A stretch of DNA of 64,000 nt from Limnoperna fortunei (Eukaryota > Mollusca > Bivalvia > Mytilida > Modiolidae): the NCBI GenBank assembly GCA_944474755.1, contig OX104117.1, positions 44,471,222-44,535,221 on the forward strand. The letters run 5' to 3'. Both the position numbers and the translations under genes were made by a program. Under the pieces are notes generated by a model. The model did no database searches. It had not been told where the DNA came from and was given only the letters and a program-made list of their open reading frames with translations. Position 1 is the stretch's first letter, and every line of letters starts with the position of its first letter. Shown here piece after piece: positions 11,201 through 22,269 of the stretch.

Positions 11201-12094
11201 TGTCTAAAAACTTTATTGGGATATTTGTAATTTTTATTTTGATTCTTAGAGGAGGACAGTAAGTGGTTGGCTTAACTGTTCTGGTCCATTTACCACAGAT
11301 TCAATTCTTATCTAAACCACATTTTTGATTGAATATTTTGTTATGAAGATCTGGGCATTATTTAAGTCAAAATTGAGACACTACTGGTTATTTTGCCATG
11401 TTTTATGACTTTAACATCTATTTTTTATACTCCCGCTTCAAAGAAGAGGGGTATACTGGTTTACCTCTGTCTGTCCGTCATTCCATCCACAACTTAACTT
11501 TTGTAACAGTTTTCTCAGCAACTACTTGTCACAACCACTTGAAATTTTATATACCTTACCATGTGGTCCTATATGTGAGTACTGATTTCAGGTCTTTTGC
11601 ATATCTACTTCCTGTTTACAGACTTATCAACTTATAAAGAAATGTGCTTAGCAGGGGCATACTGAGTGAGCAATAGCTCACAGGTTCCTTGTTTAAAATG
11701 TTGATAACTTCAAATATCACTTTTTTCTTAAAATTAATTTTGTCATTTTCTGATGATGTATGTTGAATAAATGAAATATGTCTTATTCTTTTTACTCTTT
11801 AGCATATATCCTGAAGACTGACAAATAAACAACTGATATCACTGATTAATGATTTACACTATAGTTAAAAGTGTCTCTTAGGAATTACTGTACAATTAAT
11901 ACTCATACTTAAATTTCCAATAAATTATTGATGATTTAGTTAATACAAATTCTGTTTTATATTTCAGTGTTGTGTACCTTATGAGTTGGGAGCCAAATCA
12001 GGATGTTGTTTTACAGAAACTACCTCCAGATTCAGAATATAAATTTTTACCAGACTGGTACATCAACAATGATCAAGCATTCAGGAACAGTTGA
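5102..12094 (+). CDS. DXO: DXO/Rai1-family decapping exoribonuclease, C-terminal part; join(5102..5237, 6883..6977, 11968..12094)
   Basis: Three exons join in frame to about 119 C-terminal residues ending in TGA at 12092-12094. The first exon carries the segment KWWAQSYLVGIPKIVCGYRD, which is characteristic of the DXO/Rai1 family. K..Q and G-Y-R there correspond, as I recall the family, to conserved motifs near the active site. The last exon holds VYLMSWEP and FLPDWY, which match the family's C-terminal strands. Family members remove incomplete or NAD caps from RNA, hydrolyse pyrophosphate at 5' ends and degrade RNA 5'-3'; metazoan DXO is a single-domain enzyme of roughly 390 residues. The metal-binding Glu/Asp motifs lie upstream of this part and are not in what I can read. 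Phases are consistent: the first exon ends on a codon boundary, the second ends with two bases, and the third completes a Ser codon. Introns are 1645 bp and 4990 bp. The gene is partial only because the upstream exons are missing from the window. Confidence 0.93.
5401..6155. mobile_element. 755-bp inverted-repeat element in DXO intron, with nested fold-back
   Basis: The ends are exact inverted copies for at least 20 bases (ATTATTACATGAATAGAATT) and diverged inverted copies for about 65. Nested inside, 5699-5900 is a second inverted repeat with 16-base exact ends (ggttttattcatgtaa) and a hairpin core of long arms. A further half-copy of the core lies just left, at 5325-5400. There is no transposase ORF. 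It reads as a non-autonomous element inserted into a relative. Confidence 0.7.
6156..6882. other. DXO intron 1, remainder
   Basis: No repeat or exon is recognised before the pyrimidine tract of the acceptor at 6882. Confidence 0.5.
6883..6977 (+). CDS. DXO: DXO penultimate exon
   Basis: The acceptor is ttttttttacag at 6871-6882 and the donor is AG|GTAAGAATG at 6978. The exon encodes DLRDPWKPNITLNFLDQLLS and then FVKANVKDDNP plus two bases. The W-x-P and N-F-x-x-x-L-L-S-F pattern fits the family helix before the last strands. The last 14 bases of this exon are also the first 14 bases of the 49-bp tandem repeat that fills the start of the next intron. Confidence 0.9.
6964..9413 (+). repeat. 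49-bp minisatellite, about 50 copies, each carrying the DXO 5' splice site
   Basis: The unit begins GATGATAATCCCAG|GTAAGAATGTC and ends AATAGTCACATAG. The first 14 bases of copy 1 are the end of the DXO coding exon; the rest is the start of its intron. About 50 near-identical units follow head to tail. GTAAG is kept in every copy read, while the base before GT varies among G, A and T. One copy lacks two bases (7856) and one has a 6-base insert (7672). Splicing at any later copy would extend the exon straight into TAA (AGG-TAA in the DXO frame). Confidence 0.97.
9546..9742. repeat. 22-bp tandem repeat, about 9 copies
   Basis: The unit is GAAATACTCGACTGAGTCTC plus two bases, lying 130 bases after the 49-bp array in the same intron. 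Some units are diverged, and one carries an insert (ctattgcacgagtctc). Confidence 0.93.
9930..10420. mobile_element. diverged reverse copy of the element at 1965-2368
   Basis: 'aaaattccataatttaac', 'aatctgataatcca', 'cgtaagattcggtttctctt' and 'accggtcaattggtttga...attacgtaaaaattagagaaa' match the reverse complement of parts of 1965-2368. It lacks the second hairpin arm. It sits in DXO intron 2. Confidence 0.6.
10421..11420. other. DXO intron 2, no feature seen
   Basis: AT-rich, no repeat family recognised, no supportable exon. Confidence 0.5.
11425..11700. repeat. dispersed repeat, 'tatactcccgcttcaaag' type
   Basis: The head 'tactcccgcttcaaagaaga' is followed by 'gtctgtccgtc' and the tail 'caatagctcacaggttcctt', a layout I know from bivalve interspersed repeats. 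The ORF across it is incidental. Confidence 0.6.
11968..12094 (+). CDS. DXO: DXO last coding exon with stop
   Basis: The acceptor is ttttatatttcag at 11955-11967. The first base completes Ser with AG from the previous exon. The exon reads VVYLMSWEPNQDVVLQKLPP and then DSEYKFLPDWYINNDQAFRNS, followed by TGA. The W-E-P and F-L-P-x-W-Y positions match the end of DXO proteins. The tail after WY is short, as usual for invertebrate members. Confidence 0.92.
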
Positions 12095-12217
12095 AAAAAT
12101 TTTTTTTTAGAAGAGAAATTATATTAAAAGATCTATTGTAAACAGAACAACAATACAATACTGTTAAATTGTAGCAGGAAAGACCGATGACAGATTGTAA
12201 GGACCTCTACTTGTGTG

Positions 12218-12218
<1 letters not shown>

Positions 12219-12288
<70 letters not shown>

Positions 12289-12339
12289 CCACCCAATCAA
12301 TCAATCAATCAATCAATTAATCATTCAATCAATCAATCA
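12219..12339. repeat. (AATC)n microsatellite
   Basis: About 30 slightly imperfect tetranucleotide copies in the putative DXO 3' UTR. Such tracts often mark SINE tails in this genome. Confidence 0.95.
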
Positions 12340-12432
12340 GTTGGTGTGTGTTGTTTTGGTTGACCATAATTCTACTTAGCCAGTTGAGATGTTCCTGTAA
12401 AAATGTATTGTCAAGTCAACTGTCAATTCAGC

Positions 12433-12438
12433 AATAAA
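12433..12438 (+). promoter_or_regulatory. candidate DXO polyadenylation signal
   Basis: AATAAA lies about 340 bases after the DXO stop, just beyond an (AATC)n tract. A second AATAAA at 12247-12252 lies inside that tract. Either could end the 3' UTR; neither can be confirmed without transcript data. Confidence 0.3.
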
Positions 12439-12539
12439 AATCTTAAAATATTAGCTTTAGTTGTGTTGGTTTACTTTGTTCTAGGCCTATTTAAATATTA
12501 ACCTGAAAACGACATATCTAAGCTTCCATGACCCAATTT

Positions 12540-13050
12540 ATGCCACAATACTCAAGTTTTGGCTGGGTTGCACGAAGTGCAAACCATCTTTTGGTATCGT
12601 GAAGTCGTGCGGGCAGATATGCTGCAGTTTGATGGGCGGGGAAAATAGGGCAACTATTTTGTGTAATCAACTTGTCCTACAGTTTTCAACCCAGATCTCT
12701 GAAACTTCACCGAAAGATTGCACATGTACTGAAGTTGTCCTTTAAAATGGTGTTGAAAATGTACTCTCGTTTATGAGGAAAAACAAGTGTGGACTGTGAA
12801 TTAATGCTCACTAGTGATACCCCTCTTTCACAGCTACGTGTAAAAATCTTAAGTATTCGGTAAACAGGAAGTAGATGACCAAGGAGAAAAAAATCGCTAT
12901 GCACCATATGGTACATATGATATGCTGACATAGGATAAAAATAATATGCAAAATATCAGTTTTCTGCATCCTATAGTTGCTTAGAAAACTGCAACGGAAA
13001 TTTTTTGACTGATGAATGAACAGACGAACAAACAAGGGTAAAACAGTATA
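12540..13050. repeat. composite of dispersed repeats
   Basis: 12660-12735 is the inverse of the repeat at 1-450. From about 12782, 'aacaagtgtggactgtga' and 'gataccccyc' match 43451-43715, continuing to a 'gacagacgaac' end. The ORFs here are shadows. Confidence 0.6.
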
Positions 13051-13291
13051 ACAAAATGTTATTAACAAATTTTCAGTTAAAGATGAGAACCTGTTGTGAC
13101 CTACTATATTTTTTCTTATATGTCCAAATTCTTATTATTATACTGGTAAAGTTGTTTGTTATTTTGCATGCTGACCTTGATGAAACATTTTTTGATAATG
13201 TCAGAAATATTTTTGTTGGACATAAGACAACTGTCAGAGGTTTACAAGTATTTTTTCTAGAATATATAACAGCATTGGACTGCAAATGCAA

Positions 13292-13521
13292 AGCTAGTGG
13301 CCCAGTTTCCTGTGCCAAGGTTGTCTACTTTTCAGCAAAGCAAGCAGCCAAGTTTCCAGTGCCAAGGTTATCTATTTCTCAGCAAAGCAAGCGGCCAAGT
13401 TTCCTGTGCCAAGGTTATCTACTTCTCAGCAAAGCAAGCGGCCAAGTTTCCTGTGCCAAGGTTGTCTACTTTTCAGCAAAGCAAGCAACCACGTTTCTGG
13501 TGCCAAGGTTGTCTACTTGTT
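13292..13521. repeat. 47-bp tandem repeat, 5 copies
   Basis: Units begin at about 13292, 13339, 13386, 13433 and 13480 (AGCAAGCGGCCAAGTTTCCT...). Because 47 is not a multiple of 3 and the unit lacks stops in two frames, it yields overlapping repetitive ORFs that look protein-like but have no other support. Confidence 0.92.
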
Positions 13522-13865
13522 AAATAGAAACAGTGAAATCAATGATTTTAAATACTAACATTTATTCTTTTAAGTTCTAAAATAAGAGGTTAATGAAATT
13601 TTTGTACTAGTGATTGTATTAATAAGAACTAAGGGACACAACTTGTTATTTATGCAAAGGAAAAAAAAATTAAATTGATATTAAATGAAGTAACTCAGTT
13701 TCTTTTTAGCTTACCTTAACAAATGGGACTTGGTGCTTCCATGGCAATTAGTACTCTAATAGCAGGAAAAAAAAATCTTTTTCTGACATTGAGTTGTGAA
13801 ATTGTATAAATGTACATCAGATGGGCTGATTGGAAATTTAACATGGCTGCCACGGCAGTTTAGGT

Positions 13866-14339
13866 ATTGTGGAAATTCAGAAATCTTCTGACAAATGGTT
13901 TATCACATTGAATTATGATGTTGATTGTCCATATTTTGAGTTTTTTTGTACCGATGCAACTGGCAAATCTAAGATGGCCACCAGGGTGGAACAGTCACTT
14001 AACATCGGACCTTATTGTAATATATTGTGGAATTTCAGAAATCTTCTGACAAATGGTTTATCACATTGAATTATGATGTTGATTGTCCATATTTTGAGTT
14101 TTTTTGTACCGATGCAACTGGCAAATCTAAGATGGCCACCAGGGTGGAACAGTCACTTAACATCGGACCTTATTGTAATATATTGTGGAATTTCAGAAAT
14201 CTTCTGACAAATGGTTTATCACATTGAATTATGATGTTGATTGTCCATATTTTGAGTTTTTTTGTACCGATGCAACTGGCAAATCTAAGATGGCCACCAG
14301 GGTGGAACAGTCACTTAACATCGGACCTTATTGTAATAT
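13866..14339. repeat. 158-bp tandem repeat, 3 near-identical copies
   Basis: Copies start at 13866, 14024 and 14182 ('attgtgg...ttcagaaatct'). Copies 2 and 3 appear identical; copy 1 differs at a few bases. This is a recent expansion, non-coding. Confidence 0.95.
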
Positions 14340-15190
14340 ATACACACAGCTTTTCTCATAATATGGAGTAGGCATTGCCAAAATGCAAGCACAGAAAAAT
14401 ATTCCTCATGTTATTAGGGATTCAGTTTGATGTTTTATGTTGGCAGAAATATTGTGCCATTCATGTAGGATTTTAGAATTTTGTCACCCATGAAGTACAT
14501 AATCTGATGTATCATTTCCAGTAGGCTGAATTTTCATGCGGTTATAATCCGGAGCTAATTTTGTGATTTGTCAGATTAACCTTGCAAAAACAATGTGATA
14601 GTACGACTATTCGTTCTACATTTCCAGTTACAGTTGGATGTGTTTTTTTTATATTTTGGCAGAAATATTGTTTCGTTTGTGGATAATTGTAAGTGTTACA
14701 GTTATAGTTTACTTTTAGGTTCATGTTGTTGTTTGTTGATAGAACGTTTCAAAGATTGCGAAAAATTGTCTGACATTGTTATTTAAAAACAAAACAGTTA
14801 TTTTTTATCTATGTCAAATTTATTTTTAAGTCAACCTTTTAAATTAATTTTAGTGCTCGTTTTCATTCACTTTATGACAGTTTTTGGATGGTACCAACTT
14901 CTGGACCAAAAAATCCATATCAGCATTAAGCAGATTTTGATCATGTGAAACATAATGACATAAAGCTCACCGCTATTCGCAGGGAAAAGCTGCCCGTTGA
15001 GAGCTGGGCTTGCTATGAGCTAAATCGTGCAGAAATTATGCCAGGGTAGTACTCCAATATTTTGGAGTTTTAAGTGCTGATTAAATACTCGGGACCATAT
15101 GGAAAAAGTGTTTCTCTGCTCACAGCTTCATCATTGAAAAAAAAATTGGAGGAAAGTTTATGTCTGCTACAATGTTAAGTCAGACTGTTG
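14340..15190. other. no feature seen
   Basis: AT-rich intergenic DNA with short incidental ORFs only. Confidence 0.45.
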
Positions 15191-15274
15191 GTTAGTCTGA
15201 GAATCCTCTGCCATCCAACACATTTTTTGTGCATAATAAAACAGTGTTGGATGGCAGATGATTCTTGGACTAGC
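15191..15274. repeat. 84-bp hairpin, ~31-bp arms
   Basis: GTTAGTCTGAGAATCCTCTG plus CCATCCAACAC pairs with the reverse arm at 15244-15274 with about four mismatches, around a ~22-base AT-rich loop. It could be a tiny MITE or a small-RNA hairpin; nothing decides between them. Confidence 0.75.
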
Positions 15275-15362
15275 TGTAGGTCCTTATTAAAGCCCCTGGT
15301 TTATGCAATTATAGGTATTAAAATCAATTGGACAGATCAATTATTTTGCAATATGTGTATGT

Positions 15363-16153
15363 TTTAAAGGTATTGTAACGACTTGCCCCACTCTCGATTC
15401 GCCCCATATTGATAACTATTCGCCCCAAATTAAATAACCACATATGTCAAATGTATAACATAAATTTATAAATTTAATACTTTTAATATAACATAAATAA
15501 TTAAATTAATAGTATAAATTTTTTAATTTGCATATATTTTATTGGTAGGTGTTTTAATTGGCGGTGGATCTCTTGAGATTTAAGTGAACTCGTGTTCTCT
15601 TGATTAAAGGTTAACCAATGTTGTTAATATAATATTTATTTGTCTTTAATCGAATGTTTGCTTGTTTACAATCGTGATTAACTTTGATAGGAGTAACAGT
15701 TTGAAATAATTTAAAATTAATTATTTTTCTTTATTTGAATGTTTGTTTGGAGTAACAGCTTGTTCCTATTTCTGCTACTTTGCAATATTTTCCCACATAT
15801 ATAAAATATAAGAAACAAGTTTGTAATGTTTTAATCAATTTATTATATTATTTATTATATATTATATAAATACAGAATAGGATGAGGATGACGATGCTCA
15901 TACTGATGACGAGCATGAGTAAAAAGCAAATTATGATAAAAACAACAACACAGCAATACAATATTAACAATGTACATATAAAACATTAAAAAATTTATAC
16001 TATAAATTTAATTATTTATATTATAAAATATTAAATTTATAAATTCATGTTATAAATTTTACATATATGGGCAAATTGTTATCATGTGGGGCGAATTGTT
16101 ATTAAATGTGAGGCGAATCGAGAGTGGGGCGAGTCATTATATAACCCTTTTAA
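15363..16153. mobile_element. ~790-bp element with long terminal inverted repeats (GCCCCACTCTCGATTCGCC)
   Basis: The left end at 15363-15425 is the inverse of the right end at 16090-16153, exact through GCCCCACTCTCGATTCGCC and imperfect for about 60 bases. AT-rich flanking parts (15460-15530 against 15985-16060) also pair. There is no transposase ORF. The GC-rich termini contrast sharply with the AT-rich interior. It is probably a non-autonomous DNA transposon. Confidence 0.75.
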
Positions 16154-17743
16154 AAAGACCATTTGTTGTAATAAACTAAAGCTAAATATTTTGAGTTTTT
16201 CATGCTTTTTTGCCATTTCCATTGCACAAATTAAAGTATTAAATGACTGGTTTTGGATCAAAATATAATTGTTGATTTTTAATGAGAGGTTATTGCATGT
16301 TCAAGATGGCTCTAAGCACTGGTTTCAAAGGAATTCTAAATAATGATTTTTAATTATACGAAGTAAAGAAAATAATTTAATATTATTATTAGACACCAAC
16401 ACCAGTCCAAACAATTACAAATACCAAGAATTACAAATAATTAAAACTCAAAACATTTCCGTAATTTTATAAGAGTAAATTGAAATGGTTAATGGAAAAA
16501 TGATACAGAGAATTACACATACCCAGTAATAAACATTTAGGGGAGATAAATAATTTATTAACATTTGAGTTCATTTGATCATTTAGTTGAGAAAGCTTCA
16601 TGAAAACGCAATCTAATCCTAATTTGAACTATAACTAGGTAAGTGTAAATGAAAATTACTCCAGGACTAGCTTGAACTCTAACTCGAAAAGTTTCTCTCT
16701 CCTGAAAAACACCTGCAAATTTAATTTACCATGAACAAATTATGACTTTATTGCAAAAATAAAACCATTTAAAAATAAGTACTAAATACCCTATTTCTGT
16801 TACAAGACTTTTGATGTTTCCCCCCCCCCCCACCTAAACAAGCAATTTGTGTAGGAGAGTTCCTTATAATTTAGAGACTTTGATACTTTTCAAAGAGTTG
16901 AATTCATGGTGCTTTTGGTTTTGTTTTCCTGACATAAAGCCATAATCAGCTTATACAATCAAAGTTCATCCCATGATGTATTTGATTTCCATTAAAGTTT
17001 TACACTGCTTACATCATTGACTGAGAAACAATCAATTGTACCCACTGATGGCAAGTCAACTCGGTGACAGAATTATAGCTGGATTTAGGAGGATTGACGC
17101 ATACAGGAGAGTGTTCTTTGCTTAAAGGCCCGGATAATTCAACAATTAGGGAAACTGTCATGATTAAATCCCCGTGCTCAATTTCGAAATGCACTGCCCC
17201 CAGGTTTTACACAGCAGGTGCAATCATGAATTTTTTACATTAATTCCAGTGATTTTTGTAAGGCTGTTGTCATATTGACAAAATTCCATGAAACCAGAAA
17301 TCAATCTTTTAAAAAACCAGCACAGAAAGTCAAAACGAACAATCCAGAGATAACATTTTATGATATTTGATGACAAACACTTTAAATAGTGGACTCATAG
17401 AGGTACTCCTACAACACAGAAGGATTTATAGAGAGATTAGTTCATAATATCAAATACTCAAGAAGTTCTCCTACAACACAGAAGGATTTATGGAGAGATT
17501 AGTTCCTAATGCTTGGCTAAATACCTATATAGTATTCTTATATCTATATTTAAGGAAAAACAGTAAAAATGACAAAATCAGCCAGTTTGCATGTGTCATT
17601 TTGTGAGCAAATAAAAAAACACATCTACACACAAACATTTTTAATTTTAGTATTTGGTTAGTAAACAAATGTGCATATTATTTCACGTTCAATACTTAGT
17701 CCCCTACCACCAAGTCCAAGGGACAATATTTTCATAAACTAGA
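16154..17743. other. intergenic, one small tandem duplication
   Basis: 'tcctacaacacagaaggatt' plus 'agagagattagttc' occurs twice, near 17407 and 17468 (about 61 bp apart). Otherwise nothing is recognised. Confidence 0.5.
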
Positions 17744-18960
17744 GGCTCCCAGGAGGCTGTAATTGCTCACCTGGAACACAAACAACTATATTTAAATTTT
17801 TTGCAATTTACAGTTACAGTCCAGTTGTTATAGCTTTTAAGTCACTGTGCAAAAATGAAACATTTCTTCAAAATTTTTGGTTAAGTACAATAACAACTTT
17901 AAGGTGCCATCAGACAATTTCTGAAAATTAAATGATTTGTAGGTCTTGTCCTTTAGGTTTATTTAGTAATTTACAGTTTTACTTTAATTTATAAAACAAA
18001 ACTGATTATTTTGTCCAAATTTGTAATTAAAAGACAATAACTCCTATAAAGAGTCATCTAACAATTTTGTACCAAGCAATGACTTGTAGGCCTTGCTTCA
18101 CTGATTATTTGTGCAATTTACATTTTCTCATCTAGCTGTTATGGCATTTAAGTTACAGGACAAAAACTATAGATTTCACCAGAAATTTCTATTAAAGGGC
18201 AATAACTCCTATAAGGAGTCATCTGTCAATTTCAGACATAAAATGAATTTTAGAACTTGTATTGATGATCATTTTTGCAATTTACAGTTTCACTCTAGCT
18301 GTTATAGGTTTCAGGATTTTTTTGTACAAAAAATCATCATTAAAGGGCAATAACTCTTATAAGGAGAAATCTGACAAGTTCAGACCAACAAGGTGAATTG
18401 TAGGACTTGTAGTAGTGCTGATCATTTTTGCAATTTACTGTTTCACTCTAGCTGTTACAGTTTTAAGTTCAGGACAGAAACTGAAAATTTCATTAAAAAA
18501 TTGTCATTCAAATGCAATATAAGTAGTCGTCCGGCAATTTCAGACAAATTAAGTGAATGTAGAACTTTTAATGCTGATTATTTCTGTCATTTATAATTTC
18601 TCTCTAGCTGTTATAGATTTAGGTTACAAGACAAAAATGAAAAAAAATCATAAAAATCGCTATTAAAATGTAATAACTCCATTAAGAAGTCATCTGACAA
18701 TTTCAGACCACTTAAGATAAATGTTGGGCTTGCATTGCTGATCAATTTTGCCATTTATAGTTTCATTCTAGCTGTTATAGTTTTTTAAGTTACAGGACAA
18801 AAACAGAAAATTTCATTAAAAAAAAAATCATTCAAGGGCAATAACTCCTATAAGGAGTCATTTGACAATTTCAGACCAATTAAGTGAATTATAGAACTTT
18901 TAATGCTGATAATTTTTTATAGTTTCTCTCTAGCAGTTACAGTTTTTATGTGATCTAATG
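17744..18960. mobile_element. hairpin-module element, 3'-truncated
   Basis: It starts ACTAGAGGCTCCCAGGAGGC...TTGCTCACCTGG and contains diverged modules of about 150-170 bp with 'gggcaataactcctataagg' (e.g. near 18198, 18347, 18837). The usual 'ggtgagctaaaa' end is missing. No ORF. Confidence 0.7.
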
Positions 18961-20177
18961 GTGGACACTCATATCAATCTCCAACCATTAAGAAAAAAAG
19001 CTTGCCCCCTTTCGTGGTCCATAGGGCACTAATAATGTACAATAAATTAATATGAAAAAAATTTTGTAGCATCCTCACCATATAACTTTTGTTGTCATTG
19101 GATGTTTTGATAAAAAGAATGACAAGTCTCATGATTTGACTTTTGTTGACATGACAAAATGTCCAATTAGAGCACTGAGCACTGCTTACGAACACCTGAG
19201 TGCACCCATTTACTGGGTTCGAGTTACAGGTTCTTTTTGTTTTTGGTTTCCGATTTGTGGTGTGCGTGTTTGCTCCTTGAATTTAGGATCTTGTTGGTCA
19301 CTCGGTTTCCGTGCTATTTTTCTAGCACATAATAGATATTTCTAAAATCAAATTAAAATTGACTGACAATATCAGGATGATGTAGATTACAAATTGTACC
19401 CAATGTTTAAACTCAAACTTGACATGGATATAGATTGATTTATCTTAAATAATTTGCTCAGATATTGTGTCCATATCAGTGTTTAATGATGTTAAAAACA
19501 TATAAAATGACAGTTTCTAACTGTAGATTTTAGACTCGAAAAATGAACAGACCAATAATCAATAAAATATTAATATTTTTTCATAATTGCTGTATATTAT
19601 TTATAATTATGAACTTCCATTTGTAGATCTTCATTATTACAATTTAAACATTTAAATGGGAACCAAAGGTTGTTGGACTCTCCGATCTCTAATAATAGTA
19701 CTCCAAGGACTTATTGTCCTTGATGAAGGTGTTTGTTTCTTATCAATAACTTTTGTTCCTTTTATTTGATAACAGGTTTTATACTGGACTTTGAACTTTC
19801 TCACAGATAACTGACCACTTGTATAAATGTAGAAATAGTCACAAGGTCATCACAAAATTTTGTTTTTGAATTTTGACAATACAATCGCCTTTTTTGTGTA
19901 GTTGCAAAACCATTTGTAAATCTTTTGCTTACAATCAACTGACTATAAAATATCTTTTAAAGTACAGTTGAACGATTGTACTACCAGATTTTACATTTAC
20001 GCATACTTTTTAAATTAAGAGTGTGAACAGACTGGCAGTAAACACAGGTCAAAAAATTCATTCTTCTTCTATAATGATGTATGTGCAATAATTCCTGTCA
20101 ACATGTCTATATATTTTACTTGCAGAGGTATTATGTTGTACATATGTCCATCTGTTCCTCTGGAACTTTGTTTATAG
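18961..20177. other. intergenic, no clear feature
   Basis: No gene or repeat recognised. Short ORFs at 18974-19345 have no family resemblance. Confidence 0.45.
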
Positions 20178-22155
20178 AAACTAGAGGCTCCCAGGAGCCT
20201 GTATCGCTCACCTGAACCTGAAACCAAACAACCCTTTTTATCCAGCTTTTCTTTGCTATAAGGAATTGCCCAATACTTCTGCAAAAATCATTTATTTTGA
20301 CCTTTTAAGGGAAATAACTCCTATAAGGAGTAGCTTTTGATGCTTAGAGGGAGAAGGGAGGTTCACTTCAAATTTGCTGTACCTGTTATTATACTTTTGT
20401 AACTATCAGTCGAAAACTCTCTCGATCCCCCCCCCCCCACCCCCCTGTTTTCTTTTTTTCTATTTTAAGCCAACGTAGCTATGTAGGTAGTCAGGTGTCA
20501 TGATTTGCACAATTTTGGTACAGGATGTGTGCAATGTTTCAAAGCAGTCCTTTCATTGGTTAAGGAGGAGAAGATTTTTTAAAATCAAGTTAAATTGATC
20601 AAAAAAATGTTCAAGGAGAATTATTCCTAAACGGTTCATCAGACAATCTTGACCCTTAGTCATTTTTGTAGCCCTCATAGAGCAGAACAATTAAGCAATG
20701 CTAACTTTTTCTCTAGTTCTAATAATTTTCAAGATTTTGAGGCAAAAATGTCAAAAATAATCAATTTTGACAATTAAAGGGCAATAACTCCTATAAGGAG
20801 TCATCATACAACTTCAACCCAATGGAGTGTTTCGTAGAGCTTTTGATGCAGATAAAGGCATGTCTATTTGGTTTTCCTGTATCTGTTACACTTTTTTAAA
20901 TATAAGCCAAAAACTGTATTTTATCCCCCCCCCTTCATCCTATTTTTAGCCATGGCGGCCATGTTGGGTAATCTGCAGTCATGGTTGGTACAAACATGGT
21001 TGAGGACATTTGACGGATGATGTGTACAAAGTTTCAAAGCAGTACTTTCAGTTGTTTCAGAGGAGAAGATTTTAAAAAATCAATTAAAACCGATTAAAAA
21101 AAACAGTTCAAGGGGAATAACTCTTGAACGATTAATCAGACAATCTTGACACTCCAGTCATTTTTGTAGCTCTCATAGAGCAGAACAATTAAGCAATGCT
21201 AACTTTTTCTCTAGTTCTAATAATTGTCCAGATTTTGAGGCAAAAATGGCGAAAATCATCAATTTCGACAATTAAAGGGCAATAACTCCTACAAGGAGTC
21301 ATCATATAACTTCGACCCAATCGAATGCTTAGTAGAGCTTTCAATGCAGACGAGGGCATGTCTCTTCAGTTTTCCTGTATCTGTTATACTTTTTGAACTA
21401 TAAGCCAAAAACTGTATTTTGACCAACTCCCCCACCCCACTCTATTTTTAGATATGGCGGCCATGTTGGTTAATCTGCTGCCATGGTTTGTGCAAACATG
21501 GTTGAGGACATTTGACGGATGATGTGTACAAAGATTCAAAGCAGTACTTTCAGTGGTTTCAGAGGAGAAGATTTTTAAAAATCAATTAAAACCGATTAAA
21601 AAAAACAGTTCCAGAAGAATAACTCTTAAAGGGTTAATCAGACAATCTTGACCCTTAAGTCATTTTTGTAGCCCTCATAGAGCAGAACAATTAAGCAATG
21701 CTAACTTTTTCTCTAGTTCTAATTATTTTCAAGATTTTGATGCAAAAATGGCAAAAATCATCAATTTTGACAATTAAAGGGCAATAACTCCTACAAGGAG
21801 TCATCATACAACTTTTACCCAATGGAGTGTTTTGTAGAGCTTTAGATGCTGAAGAAGGAAAGTCTCTTCGGTTTTCCTGTATCTGTTATACTTTTTTAAC
21901 TATAAGCTAAAAACTGTATTTTGACCCCCTTGTTCTATTTTTAGCCATGGTGGCCATGTTGGTTGGTCTGAGGCCATGATTTGTGCAAACTTGGTAGAGG
22001 ACATTTTACTGATGATGTGTGCAAAGTTTCAAAGCAATCCCTTCAGTGGTTTTGGAGGAGAAGATTTTTTAAGAAAAGTTAACGACGACGGACTACGACG
22101 GACGCCAAGTGATGGCAATAGCTCACATGACCCTTCAGGTTAGGTGAGCTAAAAA
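20178..22155. mobile_element. hairpin-module element, apparently full length, with ~500-bp internal units
   Basis: It starts ACTAGAGGCTCCCAGGAGCC...CGCTCACCTGAA and ends 'ttaggtgagctaaaaa'. 'aaagggcaataactcct' recurs near 20775, 21277 and 21777, so a unit of about 500 bp containing 'catggcggccatgttggg' is repeated three times. 'ctacgacggacgccaagtga' precedes the end. There is no long ORF, so mobilisation would have to be in trans. Confidence 0.75.
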
Positions 22156-22269
22156 TGGAGAAAGGGGGGGGGGGGGTAGTTTTCATACTCTAACACAAAA
22201 ACTTTATATTTTTATAATTTTGGGAATGCTTTTTTTTTATAGATGTGAAGTTCCTGTTATTTTTCGCAA

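Noticed and set aside
13056..13523. 155-codon ORF with serine/glutamine-rich repeats
   Set aside because: Its second half is the 47-bp tandem repeat, open in another frame too; its first half overlaps an open antisense frame. No family resemblance.
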